From Psococerastis gibbosa (lineage: Eukaryota > Arthropoda > Insecta > Psocodea > Psocidae): a stretch of 64,000 bases of DNA. This document shows, piece by piece, positions 35,221 through 46,872 of the stretch; within the stretch, counting starts at the first letter, position 1, and each line of letters begins with the position of its first letter. The stretch is from the NCBI GenBank assembly GCA_963971405.1, contig OZ020488.1:28415089-28479088 (forward strand). The letters run 5' to 3'. The notes beneath the pieces were generated by a model. It saw only the letters and a list, made by a program, of their open reading frames with translations. It did not search any database and was not told the origin of the DNA. A program made the translations under genes and the position numbers.

Positions 35221-35383
35221 GGTGCCCATTCCACATACGTACAACGTCAACGAAAAATTGAAAAATGACGTCAAAATGACGTAAATTGACGTGGTAGCAG
35301 AATTTTTAGTATGTCTTTAATGTCTGCTAAAACGTCATTTTTCAATTTTTCGTTGACGTTGTACGTATATGGAATACCCCCCA
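35221..35383. mobile_element. Palindromic PIF/Harbinger MITE, copy 2
   Basis: Ends GGTGCCCATTCCACATACG/CGTATATGGAATACC with TAA flanks. The arms (TACAACGTCAACGAAAAATTG) differ from copy 1 but are complementary to each other. It shares the ACGTGGTAGCAGAATTTTT core. It lies only 75 bp from copy 1. Confidence 0.88.
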
Positions 35384-36127
35384 TAACCTACTATACCTCC
35401 GTAAGAAATACTAGTATAGAAATACTAAGTATTTAAAAATACAGTGGCGATCCTTATCAAATAGCCTAGCAATTAACGAATATTAATGATAACTTGTGCT
35501 GTTAAACATTGAAACGAACGAAACATCGAGTATGTGCTATTTTATTAACGTAGGCTTAAGAAAGTTTTGGAATAAACTAAGAGTTTCGTCCGTTTGTGCC
35601 TGGTCTAACAGTATGCTCGGTGGGTATTTAAAAAAAATATAAAACAACACTTACTAAGTGTTTGATTAAAATTCACTCTTTAACACTGGCGCACAAGAAT
35701 AATTGTTGCGAACAACTCTCCTGACAAGATGATATGGCAAAACTAACTTGATTCAGGCTCGTCTACAATAGTCCAGGAGTTCCCTGGCACTCCACTGGAG
35801 GGGGACTAGCAGCGCTCGACCGCTGGAGGGTATCCATTTCTATCATGCAAAACATTTCATGTAAAGTACGGAACTCGAATCTACATATGTACGAGCTGTT
35901 ATTGTCCTTTATTACCAAAACTTGCAGCGATGTGCTTTAACGAAGGCAGCAGTTGAAGATTATTTGAATTTATTAAAAATGGCCATCGTACTTCTTACTC
36001 AGGCAACTAAATTTTAAACTGGAATCCACTACATAGGCGTTTCTTAAAAAATTAGCTTCATAAAATTGCTATATTGTGCTCATCCAAAAACTGTAGACCT
36101 ATAAGTTGTTAATAAATTAATCAAAAT
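35384..36127. other. No feature recognised
   Basis: No exon, RNA or repeat with a partner in the window was seen. Confidence 0.4.
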
Positions 36128-36439
36128 CAGTGGCGGAGCGTGCATGTAAGGCGTGCAATGCCGCATTATACTCAACAAATCCTTAGAATGTATTATGAGC
36201 TTCGTTGAAATTTATAGGAAGCCACGAGCAAATAAGATTGTATGTGAGCATGATGTTATCAACGCAGTCTAAGAAAATTAAGGATCTCGTCACTTTAGAA
36301 TTCAAATGTTTTCTTTTTGGTTTCAAATTTTTACTTTTTAGGAAGATAGAACATGCTATTTAAAATGTGTTTTCTTTTTTTAAACTAATATAAATATTTG
36401 GAAGCATTACACTCGCAATTATCCCACGCTCCGCCACTG
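36128..36439. mobile_element. hAT-type MITE
   Basis: Ends CAGTGGCGGAGCGTG and CACGCTCCGCCACTG are exact inverses. The flanks ATCAAAAT and ATCAATAT agree at seven of eight positions. 312 bp, non-coding. The CAGTGGCGG terminus is the same as at 3060-3757 although the interiors differ. Confidence 0.88.
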
Positions 36440-37928
36440 ATCAATATTATTATATATTATTAGTAATAGGCCTATATATTATAATATTGCACGATTCTGT
36501 GGCAGATCAGTCAATAATAATTAGTTAGTTGGGACCATCCTAAAAAAAATCAAACGGGAGGATTATTTGTGGCTATACAATTTACTCTACTTTAAAGCGT
36601 TAGACAACTTAATTTTTTTTTGGCCTTGAATTAGATTGTCCGCTTGGTTGGCTTTGTTACAGATCAAAAAGTCAGTATTTATTTATTTATAAAAAGTAAA
36701 AATTTCACAACTCTACAAACTAGGCTAATAATGTTCCTCAAAATCTCCGCCTCTGTTTGGTTGTTACGAGAACAACCTTTTTGAATGCTCTGGTGAAGAC
36801 GTCAAGTTCGTGGCATCATAAGGGGGCGTAGGTTCCTCCCTGAAATCCTCTAAAGTGGGTTCAAGGTTGAGCGTGGGTTTTGAGTCAAGGTGTAGGGGAA
36901 TATTTACAGCTGAGAATTTTTTTTAACATCTTTTTTATCTACTGAGTAGATAGCACGATTTTTCTTTTTATTGCATAGTTAGGGTTACCAGACGTCAGGG
37001 ATTCAGGCTGCCGTCAGGAATGTCGGGAATTGCTGGGTGAATGTCAGGAAATTTGCGGGAAACATGCAAATGAAAGCAAAAAGGGTTTCGTAACGTTAAA
37101 AATGTGAAATAAACATTTTTACTGAAATGAAAAACTTTTTCGCGCTTTAAATTTAATTCAAAATTTGGCGGGAACTTATAATATAAAATTGCTTGTTTTA
37201 TTTATTGTAATTCAAGCATAGCAGTTTCTAACAGGGAAATGCCCAAGTAAATTTACACTAGACATAATGTGACACTTCAGAAGGAAATGTGCACTATATA
37301 GAATGATAAGGTAACCCTACATAGTACACCTTATTTCCACTGCCTGGGTTTGGAAGTGTCTTCATTAATACATTAATTTTCCAGCAACACCAATTTAACA
37401 TGTTAAAATGTACCTATGTAAAACAATTTTAGAATAGTACTTTGTATTCTCAAAGTATTTTGTTTATATTTTTAACTCTGGGAAAAAGTTATTTTGGTAC
37501 CACGTACTGTGTCTGCTGCTGTTGATTAAGGGCACCACCACACTTAGAAATGTTTCCCTGGGAGATATTTGACGACATCTGCATCTAGCAATGCACAGCA
37601 GTGCCGTCCTGTGTTATTTACCGAGATCAGTACAGAATACTTGCCGTCGAGTATTCCTCACGGAAACATTTCTAAGCTTGGCCACTTCTTCTGGCTCTAC
37701 AGCCCTTGGTGGGCTCGACAACACTCCTCCAGCCATCTTGGTTTTGTACAACGCTCGACCATCCTATACGGACTCCCAACTCGCGAAGGTCGGTTCTAAC
37801 TCATCCTTCTAGCGTTTTCGAGAAGGTCCGGCCAGTCGTCTTCCTGTTATGCTTGCTTTGCTTGGTGGCCACGGTCTATAAAAACTACAAGTAAACTTTT
37901 GTTTGTGCAACATGTGACTGGTTCTATA
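36440..37928. other. No gene recognised
   Basis: Contains a fragment with AATTTTAGAATAGTACTTTGTATTCT (about 37420-37450) related to sequences at 19747 and 43222. The overlapping plus-strand open frames at 37569-37894 show no family signature. Confidence 0.4.
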
Positions 37929-38069
37929 GGCGGGGTTTCCACATACGTCAATGGTCAATGAGAAATATGAAATTGACGTTTTAGCAGACATTAAAGACAT
38001 ACTAAAAATTCTGCTACCACGTCAAAACCATATTTCTCATTGACCATTGACGTATGTGGAAACCCCGCC
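37929..38069. mobile_element. Palindromic PIF/Harbinger MITE, copy 3
   Basis: 141 bp with ends GGCGGGGTTTCCACATACGT and its inverse, flanked by ATA on each side. The arms GTCAATGGTCAATGAGAAATATG are self-complementary. The core contains AGCAGACATTAAAGACATACTA. Confidence 0.9.
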
Positions 38070-38119
38070 ATACGCATATGTGGCATTGTCGTCCAGTGTG
38101 GCCTGTAACTTGTAAATTA

Positions 38120-38513
38120 GGCGCCGATTCCACCGACCGGCTAGAGCTAAATACAAAGACGGTGACGTGGTAGCAGGCATTCAAAATTAGGCGGGGTTTC
38201 CACCGACCTCGCATTGTAGAATGCAAATGACATTGACGGAAATTAGAATTTTTCTTTTTATAGAAATCTATTAAAATGTTTGTACTTAACATATCCCATG
38301 ACGCCATTTTTTAATTTTAGTTTGTTTGTTTGTGATTTTACTGTATGATCATTGATCAATTTTAACTATGGAATAGAGGGAAACTAAAATTTCCGTCAAT
38401 ATCATTTGCATTCTGCAATGCGAGGTCGGTGGAAACCACACCTAAGTCTTGAATGTCTGCTACCACGTCACCGTTTTTGTATTTAGCCCTAGTCGGTCGG
38501 TGGAATCGGCGCC
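38120..38513. mobile_element. Nested PIF/Harbinger MITE, second composite
   Basis: Outer ends GGCGCCGATTCCACCGACCGG and its inverse, flanked by TTA on both sides. At its centre is an inner MITE (38190-38442, ends GGCGGGGTTTCCACCGACCTC, flanks TTA/TAA). The inner interior is close to that at 18284-18533 (TTCTTTTTATAGAAATCTAT, TTAACATATCCCATGACGCC). The outer arm sequences differ from those at 18213-18604 apart from the GGTGACGT.GTAGCAG core. Confidence 0.87.
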
Positions 38514-39792
38514 TTATCCACTTTGAAAGGACCAGCCAAGAATTGAGTCATTTGCATACATTAGTGTTGTCTGGATAATGTGTCAATCTCTCCAAAGAAT
38601 ACATTTTCCTTGACGTCTTTAGAATGGTGATTGTAATTACCAGCTCTGCATTTGAGTTCCGAAGGATTTGCATTGTATCGGCTGCGTTCCTTCGTCTTTA
38701 CAATGTATTTTCTTTTGTGGAGATTCAAGGTGGGCTTTTATTTTAGTATCCTATATGTCTATATACCTATGCGTAGTCTATACGTGTCGTTCTAAGCCTA
38801 AAACTGACGTAAGCTATTAATTATTTATTTATTTTAGATTTGAACCTAATAGCCAGTGACACCTTTGATTTTCGGACATGGTTGTGATTCAGCTGAATTC
38901 ATAAAAATAAGTTTTCAGAAAGAAAGAAAATTGTCTTTATTTTCCATATGGGCAATAACTGCCAAAGTAAGGTAGAATTAAGAGGTATGAGCATGACCTT
39001 TTTTCCTATTTGCAATCAATTACTTTTACTTAAAAGCATTTGCTTCGTTAAACTTAAGACGACACAAAGAATTGCTTTCAATTATTAACGAACTGAATCA
39101 AATGCACTTGCTCAAATTGTTTATAGAGTTTATAAATACGAGTATTATTTGGTATTGTTTATAGTTTAGTATTGTTTCGATGTTTTGTTAGGAATATAAA
39201 ATATTTGTATTAATGTCAGTTTTATTGATCAATTAAGATGTGACAATACATAATGACCGACTAGATCCTGACGGCTCTATTAAATTTATTGTAGCATACC
39301 TGTACACCCCTTATTATAGCCATGAGTTCGTTCCTGATGAAATTCCTCATTAAAATGTTTGAATTAATTCTTAGGTGCGGTGGCCTCTGTAGTGAAACCT
39401 TTCACATTGTCTTCGATGTCATCGGAAGACACCGGGAGGAGAGGTCGTCCTTCCCGGTGGACTCCTCTGACTATTGGTGCGACCTATTTTCTTGGTAGGA
39501 GACCTCAAGGCGAGCCACGCACCGCTTCCTGAGTCACTGTGGGTGTCGCCCGCGAGCGGTGCCCAAACCGTAACACACGCATTGTATCTTACAATTATTG
39601 TTGTGCTGCCACCTGGGGCCAAGTTATTGGAAGTAAGGTTAAGTGGGCGAGACTGAGAGTAGTATAATATCATCTGCATATAAATGTCATCCACTAATAA
39701 AAATGAAATACATGTACCCGATAAAGAGTAACATCGAGACTCAGGGCTAACCCAGCACTATTGAACCAAAGTTAATATTGTATGTACAGTAT
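38514..39792. other. No gene recognised
   Basis: The minus-strand open frame at 39419-39694 has mixed composition and no family features. Nothing else was identified. Confidence 0.4.
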
Positions 39793-39933
39793 GGCGCTGA
39801 TTCCACCAACGTCAATAGTGATATTAAATGTTTTTTGACGTAGTAGCAAACATTTTTAGACTGTCTAAAAATGTCTGCTACCACGTCAAAAAACATTTAA
39901 TATCACTATTGACGTTTTGTAGTATTGAGCGCT
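39793..39933. mobile_element. Palindromic PIF/Harbinger MITE, copy 4
   Basis: Flanked by TAT on both sides. The arms CGTCAATAGTGATATTAAATG are exactly complementary, and the centre is ACGTAGTAGCAAACATTTTTAGAC facing its inverse. The outer right end is diverged (GAGCGCT). Confidence 0.85.
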
Positions 39934-40042
39934 TATACAGTTTGTGCATCCGGGGGAATTTTCGAATGCCTAGCAACGCAAAAAAAGAAACAAAAATAAG
40001 TAATGGAACCAAAATTCTAAGTATATGTAATTGAGGTGGTAA

Positions 40043-40184
40043 GGCGGGGTTTCCACATACGTCAATGGTCAATGGTAAATATGGTTTTGACGTGGTAGCA
40101 GACATTTTTAGTATGTCTTTAATGTCTGCTAAAACGTCAATACCACATTTACCATTGACAATTGACGTATGTGGAAACCCCGCC
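40043..40184. mobile_element. Palindromic PIF/Harbinger MITE, copy 5
   Basis: 142 bp, TAA on both sides, ends GGCGGGGTTTCCACATACGT and inverse. The arms GTCAATGGTCAATGGTAAATATGG are complementary. The core ACGTGGTAGCAGACATTTTTAG / TCTTTAATGTCTGCTAAAACGT is shared with the other copies. Confidence 0.9.
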
Positions 40185-40844
40185 TAAGATGAGCGTCTAC
40201 TGCGTAAAAACAATGAAACGGCAAAACGTGGCGACTGAAATTGAGCTTGGAGGTTCCCTTCATAAGCAAATTACAAACATAATTTAAAGCTATTTAAATT
40301 GCGACTTACATAAGTGCTCAGAAACTGTATGTTAGCAAGACTACTGGCTGGATTGTACATTTTTTATTTATTTTTAATGTTGGACTCAGTCACATTTCCT
40401 TTGATATTTCCCGTATTTCCCCTTACGTTTCACTGTTATCGGTCTTACATAGCTTATGTCTAGACGCCAACTATTCAATTTATGTCTTTGGTATAATTAC
40501 TGTCCTCATACCGAATAAAAATTGAATATGAATTTTGCTGTTCGAATGTTTGATAGGTATCATCCGCGGTAAATAAGTCCTGAAGATTTAGGTAAAATTA
40601 TTTTTGGGCAATCCAGAGGCAGACTATAGAGATCGAGTTGATTTTGTTTACAGTATTATCTATTAGCTATCTACAATATATCATGTCTGTTGTATATATG
40701 ATTTTAGAAACTATCGTTGGGGCCGTTAAATTTTTTTGTAGTATTTGACGAAGTAAATAGGCTATTGTTGATATTCTAAATTGAATTTTCGCAATCTGCT
40801 GTTGCACGTTTCCCCAATGTCTAATGTTAACCACGACTCGTATC

Positions 40845-41075
40845 TGTACTTGGTTAAGACATGCTTTCGCCTGCTTCATTGCGTGAATGGTAAGCTTGTC
40901 TCAGCACTCTCAGCTTGTGTGCAGGTCAGGTGAAGGTTGACATCGAGAGCGTATACCAGTTTGCCAATGACCAAAAATGCATAAGGAAACAATAAAAATA
41001 ATGTCGGAAATCCATGGGGTCGTTGGCGTTGGACAAGGGACCTATGGGCCACTATAAGTAGGCCTAGGTCCATTG
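40845..41075 (+). repeat. Dispersed repeat R4, copy 3
   Basis: Closest relative of 5741-5960 (CATGCTTTCGCCTG, TGGTAAGCTTG, CATGGGGTCGTTGG, GGACAAGG). It ends about 45 bp before the first recognised exon of the Tudor gene. Confidence 0.75.
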
Positions 41076-41119
41076 TATGGAATTTAAATTATTTAACAGT
41101 GTCGTTTCTTCTTTTCTAG

Positions 41120-44100
41120 ACTCTGCAAGAGGTAAACGACGCCGACTGTGAGAATGAGGAAATCTCAGCCGAACTACAGAAAGTCGTGGAGTGGTACAAC
41201 CAACTTCACGGGTTTCTCCAAGTGCAAGAAATGGGTATCTTGCACAGAATGACTGACTGTTCTAATCGTGAAGTCCAGCAAAGAAAGGAGTATCAGCGGC
41301 AGCTTAAAACTGATATTGATGTAAGCATAGACTATAGAGCAGTGGTTCCCAATAGGAGGGGTCCGCAAGATATCGTTAGCATAAAAAAGTATATATACAG
41401 TATGTGTGTATATACAGTATATACATGGTATAGTAACAAAATTTCAGTTTATACAGCTTTTAGGACCCTTTTATAGCAGTCGGTTGCGGGAGCGGGTCTG
41501 GCAAAGCAAAGCTTGTACTGTAGCTTGTTGATTTACATAAAACGTAGTCTGTTTAAGAAAATTTTCACAGGGCTTATAAGAAGTAGTAATATGAAGAAAC
41601 ACTTTGCCCAATGTACACATGCTATAAAAGGGTCCTTAGTTTATTTGACGCCAGACTCACTCCCGCAAACGCCTGCTATAGGATTAGGATGTACACATAG
41701 AGTAGTGGTACGGTCTCAAACTTCCATCCGCAATGTTGTTGGTTTGCTCAATTTCCTGGCCATGCTTTAGAGGGCATGTCAAGCAGGCGGTCCCGGGCCT
41801 TCCTAGTTAAGTGTAAGAGAGGGCTTCATAGCCCTTACTCCACTAGGTTGGCTGAAATGAAATTATAATAGGCCATTTTTTAGTAATAGAACAAAAAGTG
41901 ATTATTTATAAACATGCCCTTAGCGAACGCTAACTTTTGGCTGTCTACTTGACTAAATACGCTTGCACACTCTATCGCCGTCACTGGAACTAGATCAGAG
42001 AATTGGCTGTATGTGTTTTTCCCCAAATATTTTGAACAATAACAATTGCAAGTTACCAACTATGCATAGGGTTAGATTAGCTTAGCTAGCCTTAGCTCGT
42101 TTGAATTAAACATCCAAATACTTACATTATTAAGTGAGACCCACTAAAATCACGCCATAATAATCGTCAGACATCGAGCTCCGATGACCACTCAACTGTT
42201 TTGAAAATTGGAGGGAACTCCGTCATCAATGCGCAACTGTACTAGTTGCTCGCGCCATCTACCGCTTTTGGTATCAAGCTGCCCAGAAGTAGGGGATTCA
42301 AGTTAGCGCAAATTTTCACTAGGCTGCGCTTAAGGCAATTTGATAGATTATTCAACTGTACTTATTTTTATGTAGGGCGTTATGTTAAAGAATATTAGAA
42401 TAAATTTTTTAAAGTAGTGGTGCAGTCATGTACTTCTTTTTCTGGTTAAGTAGACCCTTATGACTGGTCTAGTTCGGCCGAACAGTTTATATTAGGCAAA
42501 GCATATTTCTAATAATTTACCCGGCCGGATCGTGGATTGTCGTTTGAGGAAGCATACTTACCTGGCGTGGGGGTTAACCGTGATCAACAAGGCGGTTCCC
42601 CCGGGACGAGTCATTGCCATTGCACTTCGGCTTGGATGAATCCTGCGAATGCCCCAAATGTGGGCATCTCGGGCGCGTAATTTTTGATAGTCGGGACTGC
42701 GTACGCGCTCTCCCGGAATAATAAATTAATATTAGACAGTTTGTTGGGTTACGTTATCACTGTAATGACAAAATTGAGAATAAGACATAAGTTAATGAAA
42801 TAGCTTATTTATTACATTATGTTATTTATATTATTATTTATATGCCGATGATAATATAATGACAAATTGCCATGCCATGATTGCCCATGAATGTGATTCC
42901 CATAATCCCCATCACTAGCCGCAGAGAAAATATGTTCTCGAGTCTCGTCAAACCCCAATGTTCTAAGTGGTTGCGCGCCATATCGGCCTTTACGTCAACT
43001 TAAGGAAAACTAGTATTGGCCTACTGTAACTTTGTTGTAATATTTTCTGATACGTTACGTGAAAGCATGTGTAGACACGCAAATACACGATACCGTCTTA
43101 TAAGCCGCCAAATATGAGGGACTGGATCCAACGCTACAAATGACATAACTAACTACCTGCAGCCTGATCATGGCGATTATAATACCAGTATTTATTTAAT
43201 CCTCTGGTATTAAAAATGTAAACAAACAAATTTTGAATAGCACTTTCCATTATAAAATTATCTTGTTTTCATTTTTAATATCAAGGGATTAAATAAATAC
43301 CGGTATTGTAATCGCCATGATTAGGCTGCTGAAACTGAATATAATGAACTTACTTTATACTTTCGAAATACAATATTGGTTGTATAATCTAAGAAAAATT
43401 ATATATTTTCTTGTATTATTGCTTTCCAAGTTATACGTAGTATAAGGAAAGCTTTGTGATGGTCAAAATTTTCGACTTTGAGATTTCAACGGATTTACAC
43501 GTTTTGAGGTCCCAGGAACCCAAAAAAGTGGTTTTTACGAAATGTCTGTGTGTCTGCTCATCGATTTCTGGACAAACTACTCGGTGGATTTGGATGAAAT
43601 TTGGCATGTAGGTTCGCAAAAATCATACCTCTGGACCATTTTTATTTTATTTTTATTTTGGGCTAACTCAATTTGGGGGGTTTTCACAAAAAACGTCAAA
43701 AAAAATTATTTTTCAAAAACGATTTCTTTTAAATTCAAAAATATTGCAGTCGTTATTAATGTTAATAAAATGCGGGGGGTCGTTTGCCCCTTGATAGTTT
43801 GCTTCTGGGGGTAAAAAAAATAAAAATAACTCAATTATCATGAAAAATGACTAAAAAAAAAAAAAAAATCTGTGGAACCTTTCTATCGTTGATTTCTACC
43901 TTCAGGTATGTTTTAGGTGTTAAATAGATTAAAAAAAAAGTCGAACCGGTTGCTTTCCCAAAAAAGTATTTGGTTTTGTGGTAAAAAATTATTTTTTGAA
44001 GAATTTATAGAAAATTCACGCTCCAATACATTGTGTGCCGTACACTAGATAGAATGAAGTTTTAAGGATTTTTATATGTTATGTGTAGAGGTTACCTCCC

Positions 44101-46872
44101 CTCCGGTGTCCAGAATTGGTTTGGACAGAGTTTATTCTTATTGTACAGATTTGTGCTCAACATAAATTCGTACCGGGAGCACATTACGGGTCCCTCATCT
44201 CAACTCTTTATCTTGGCTTAAGCTTGAGGGAAGGCGTAGACTCCACAAGGCTTCTTTAACCTTCAAAATACTTCTTACCCATTCCCCCCACCCCTTACCT
44301 ATTCTCCGTTTTCACTGCCTTATCTACCCTTCCATACCTGACCCGTGGTGATCGCCTTCTCTTAATTCATCTCTCCCGTTCTCATATTTTTCATTCCTCT
44401 TTTCTTATTTCATCCTCCTCATTATGGAACTCAATACCCACTGAAATACGTCATTCCGCTTCTATATACCTTTTCAAGAAAAACTACTCAAAATACCTCC
44501 TCGACCTTCAGGCATCGAACAATACCTAGTGAGTGAGTGAGTGAGTGAGAGTCGTGAAACTGTGAGTGTGAGTGAGTGTGAAATTGTGTGAATGAGATTA
44601 TTATTTTTTTTAAAGTCTATCATCATTCTAGTTTAAGCAGTTAATTGTAAGAGAGGACCGTTGGCCCTAATATTCGCTGCGAACATTGTTGTATTTTTTT
44701 TTCATTAAAGTCGTTTATTGTTATTATTATTAATACAGTAGGTACATTCGATGATATGAAATTAATAAAATGAAATTGTATTGTTCAATTTAGAAAATGA
44801 CGGCTTGTTTGCTGAAAGCTGAAACGGCCAAGGACATGACTGATGACGACTGCCCCGATTTGCCCTCAATCCTGAAATCTCTTAAAGATCTGTCGAAGAA
44901 GCCGTGTCAAATAGTAAAAAAGTCCAATAATAAAAGGAAGAATTCAAAATTGTAAGTATAGGTATAATTTGCTGTCTTATCAAGCGAAATAACTTCAGCT
45001 GCCTAATAAATTTACTGGATAGCTGACAAGTTTTTCCATTTGCGGTGGAAGGAAGGGCAATAATGCTCTAATTTAAATTATTATTAAAGAGTGACTGACC
45101 TAGGTATGCTTCCTGGGTTCCTTGTTCAAGCTTGAATTATGTGAGCAGCAAGGAATGGCGGATTGTTTATATATAAGTTATATTTAAAAAAAAACAGCGA
45201 CAGTGGCTGTCTCTGTGTCTCATACTATTTTAGTACTTTTTGTGCACATTGTAGGTAACTGATAATTGTTGTACTCTAATACTGTCGCCGCAAGTTAAAA
45301 AAAATAATGTGTCACTCAGATATGGGACTTTTAGACCATATTTAACACTCTAGACACGCCATGTTAGAATTTCCGAGGAACCAACAAAAATGACGTCACA
45401 CATTGGCAAAAGCAGCTGCTTTTAGAGGTGCGAACCTATTATGTATAAGTTTTGTGTAGTTAGTTAATTAATTTATTGGAGTGAGAGAACATTTTTAACT
45501 TTGGTAAAACTGATTTAATATTCATATATTCAATTAGAAACTTTTAACGATCAGTCAGTCTGGAAGTCCGTTATTTTTTCTACAAGAAAAAAAACTAGTC
45601 ACTCGGGTGACCAGGTTGCCTAGCAACAAAGTCTCTGTTGCTAGGTAACTGGTGGAAAAATAAATCTTTTGCCAGCGGGTGACGTCATTTATTTTGGTGT
45701 CCCAACTTTCTCATGCAGTGCATCTAGAATGTCGTGTCTAGAGTATTATATGATCTAAAGGACTTACTGTAGGTTTTCAATGCTATATAACAGTAAATAT
45801 TTACTATATTCAGCACTAAAAAGTCCCAATTCAGAGTGAAACACTCTATAACTTGCCTTGACTGTATCATAATGTAATATCGTCTGTAAGTGGTTGCACG
45901 TTTAAGATTTCAATTGAAACATTGTGTTTCTACAAGGTATCGCCTGTAGACTTATGAAATACAGAGAACAAGTGTGCATCCAAATGGTAATAGTTATTGC
46001 CGGTGAAGTAAATCTGTCTGGGCCACTTCAAAAGCTCAGTTAATTCCTTCAAACTGGCTTATTTTGGTAAGGGTGGCTCCCACCAGAGGTCCACTTAGGA
46101 GAGGTGGAACATTCCAGCGCGTCAGGAATATTTTTTGAATCCTGCCATGTTTCCTATGATCAGCCATTGAAAAACGTACCAGCAGCCCGATCATGGCGAT
46201 TCGGGATTATTATAATACCGGGATTTATTTTTTAATACCGCAGGTGTCACGTGACCGTGTTAAAATATGCGCGGGAAATTCAAATTAATAATTTATTAGA
46301 ATACAAGAAAATGGTTGCATTGTTTAATAATTCAAGGAAATATTGTAATAATAAAGATTTAAAATATAAAATATTTTTGGAGCGCTCAAAATAATGTCCC
46401 ACCTCTCCTTTATAGAACTCTAGCTCCCACGACGTTAAAGCACAATCCGAAGGAAGTCGCCATGTATAAAAAAAGGAAAAAAACATTTTTCGTATTTTTA
46501 CCAACGATGGGGAGCCACTCTTAGTAGTAACCAGAAATTATGGAATAAAACTGCATACTTCTTTAGTTTGGATGAATTAGGTTCGGAAGAGTCTCCGTAT
46601 ATTATTGTCTTTTTTCAGTGCTACATTCAAGAAAAATGTTTTTGATGAAATGAGTGATTTAGTTTTACTAAATGAGCCTCCAGAATCTGGAATCATTCTG
46701 CGACCCTTCAAACGCATCAAGTCTATTGAGAATAATACACTTTTAAATGCCCTGAAGAATTCAAACTGCCCTCCTGCTGTTGAAAAGGGAAAAGGGCGAG
46801 AAATTCAAAGGACGGTCACAGAGCGGGCGTCGAATAAAAAAAATGAAATTGATGAGGAATCTGTGAAATCAG
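41120..46872 (+). CDS. RNF17: Tudor gene exons 1-3: coiled coil and basic linker
   Basis: Exon 41120-41320 encodes 67 residues in phase 0 (EISAELQKVVEWYNQLHGFL, NREVQQRKEYQRQLKTDID). This is an amphipathic, charged helix as found after the B-box in TRIM and RNF17 proteins. Exon 44794-44951 continues it and ends in a Lys-rich run (KKSNNKRKNSK). The codon is split as TT|T to exon 46619-46872, which encodes a linker with LLNEPPESGIILRPFKR. No Tudor or zinc-binding motif is present here. Exon 1 begins after a clean TTTTCTAG, so an upstream exon must exist in phase 0. Confidence 0.78.

Noticed and set aside
35000-40184. CRISPR-like or regulatory repeat array
   Set aside because: The repeats are individual palindromic elements with 3-bp target duplications at irregular spacing in eukaryotic DNA, which is a MITE cluster.
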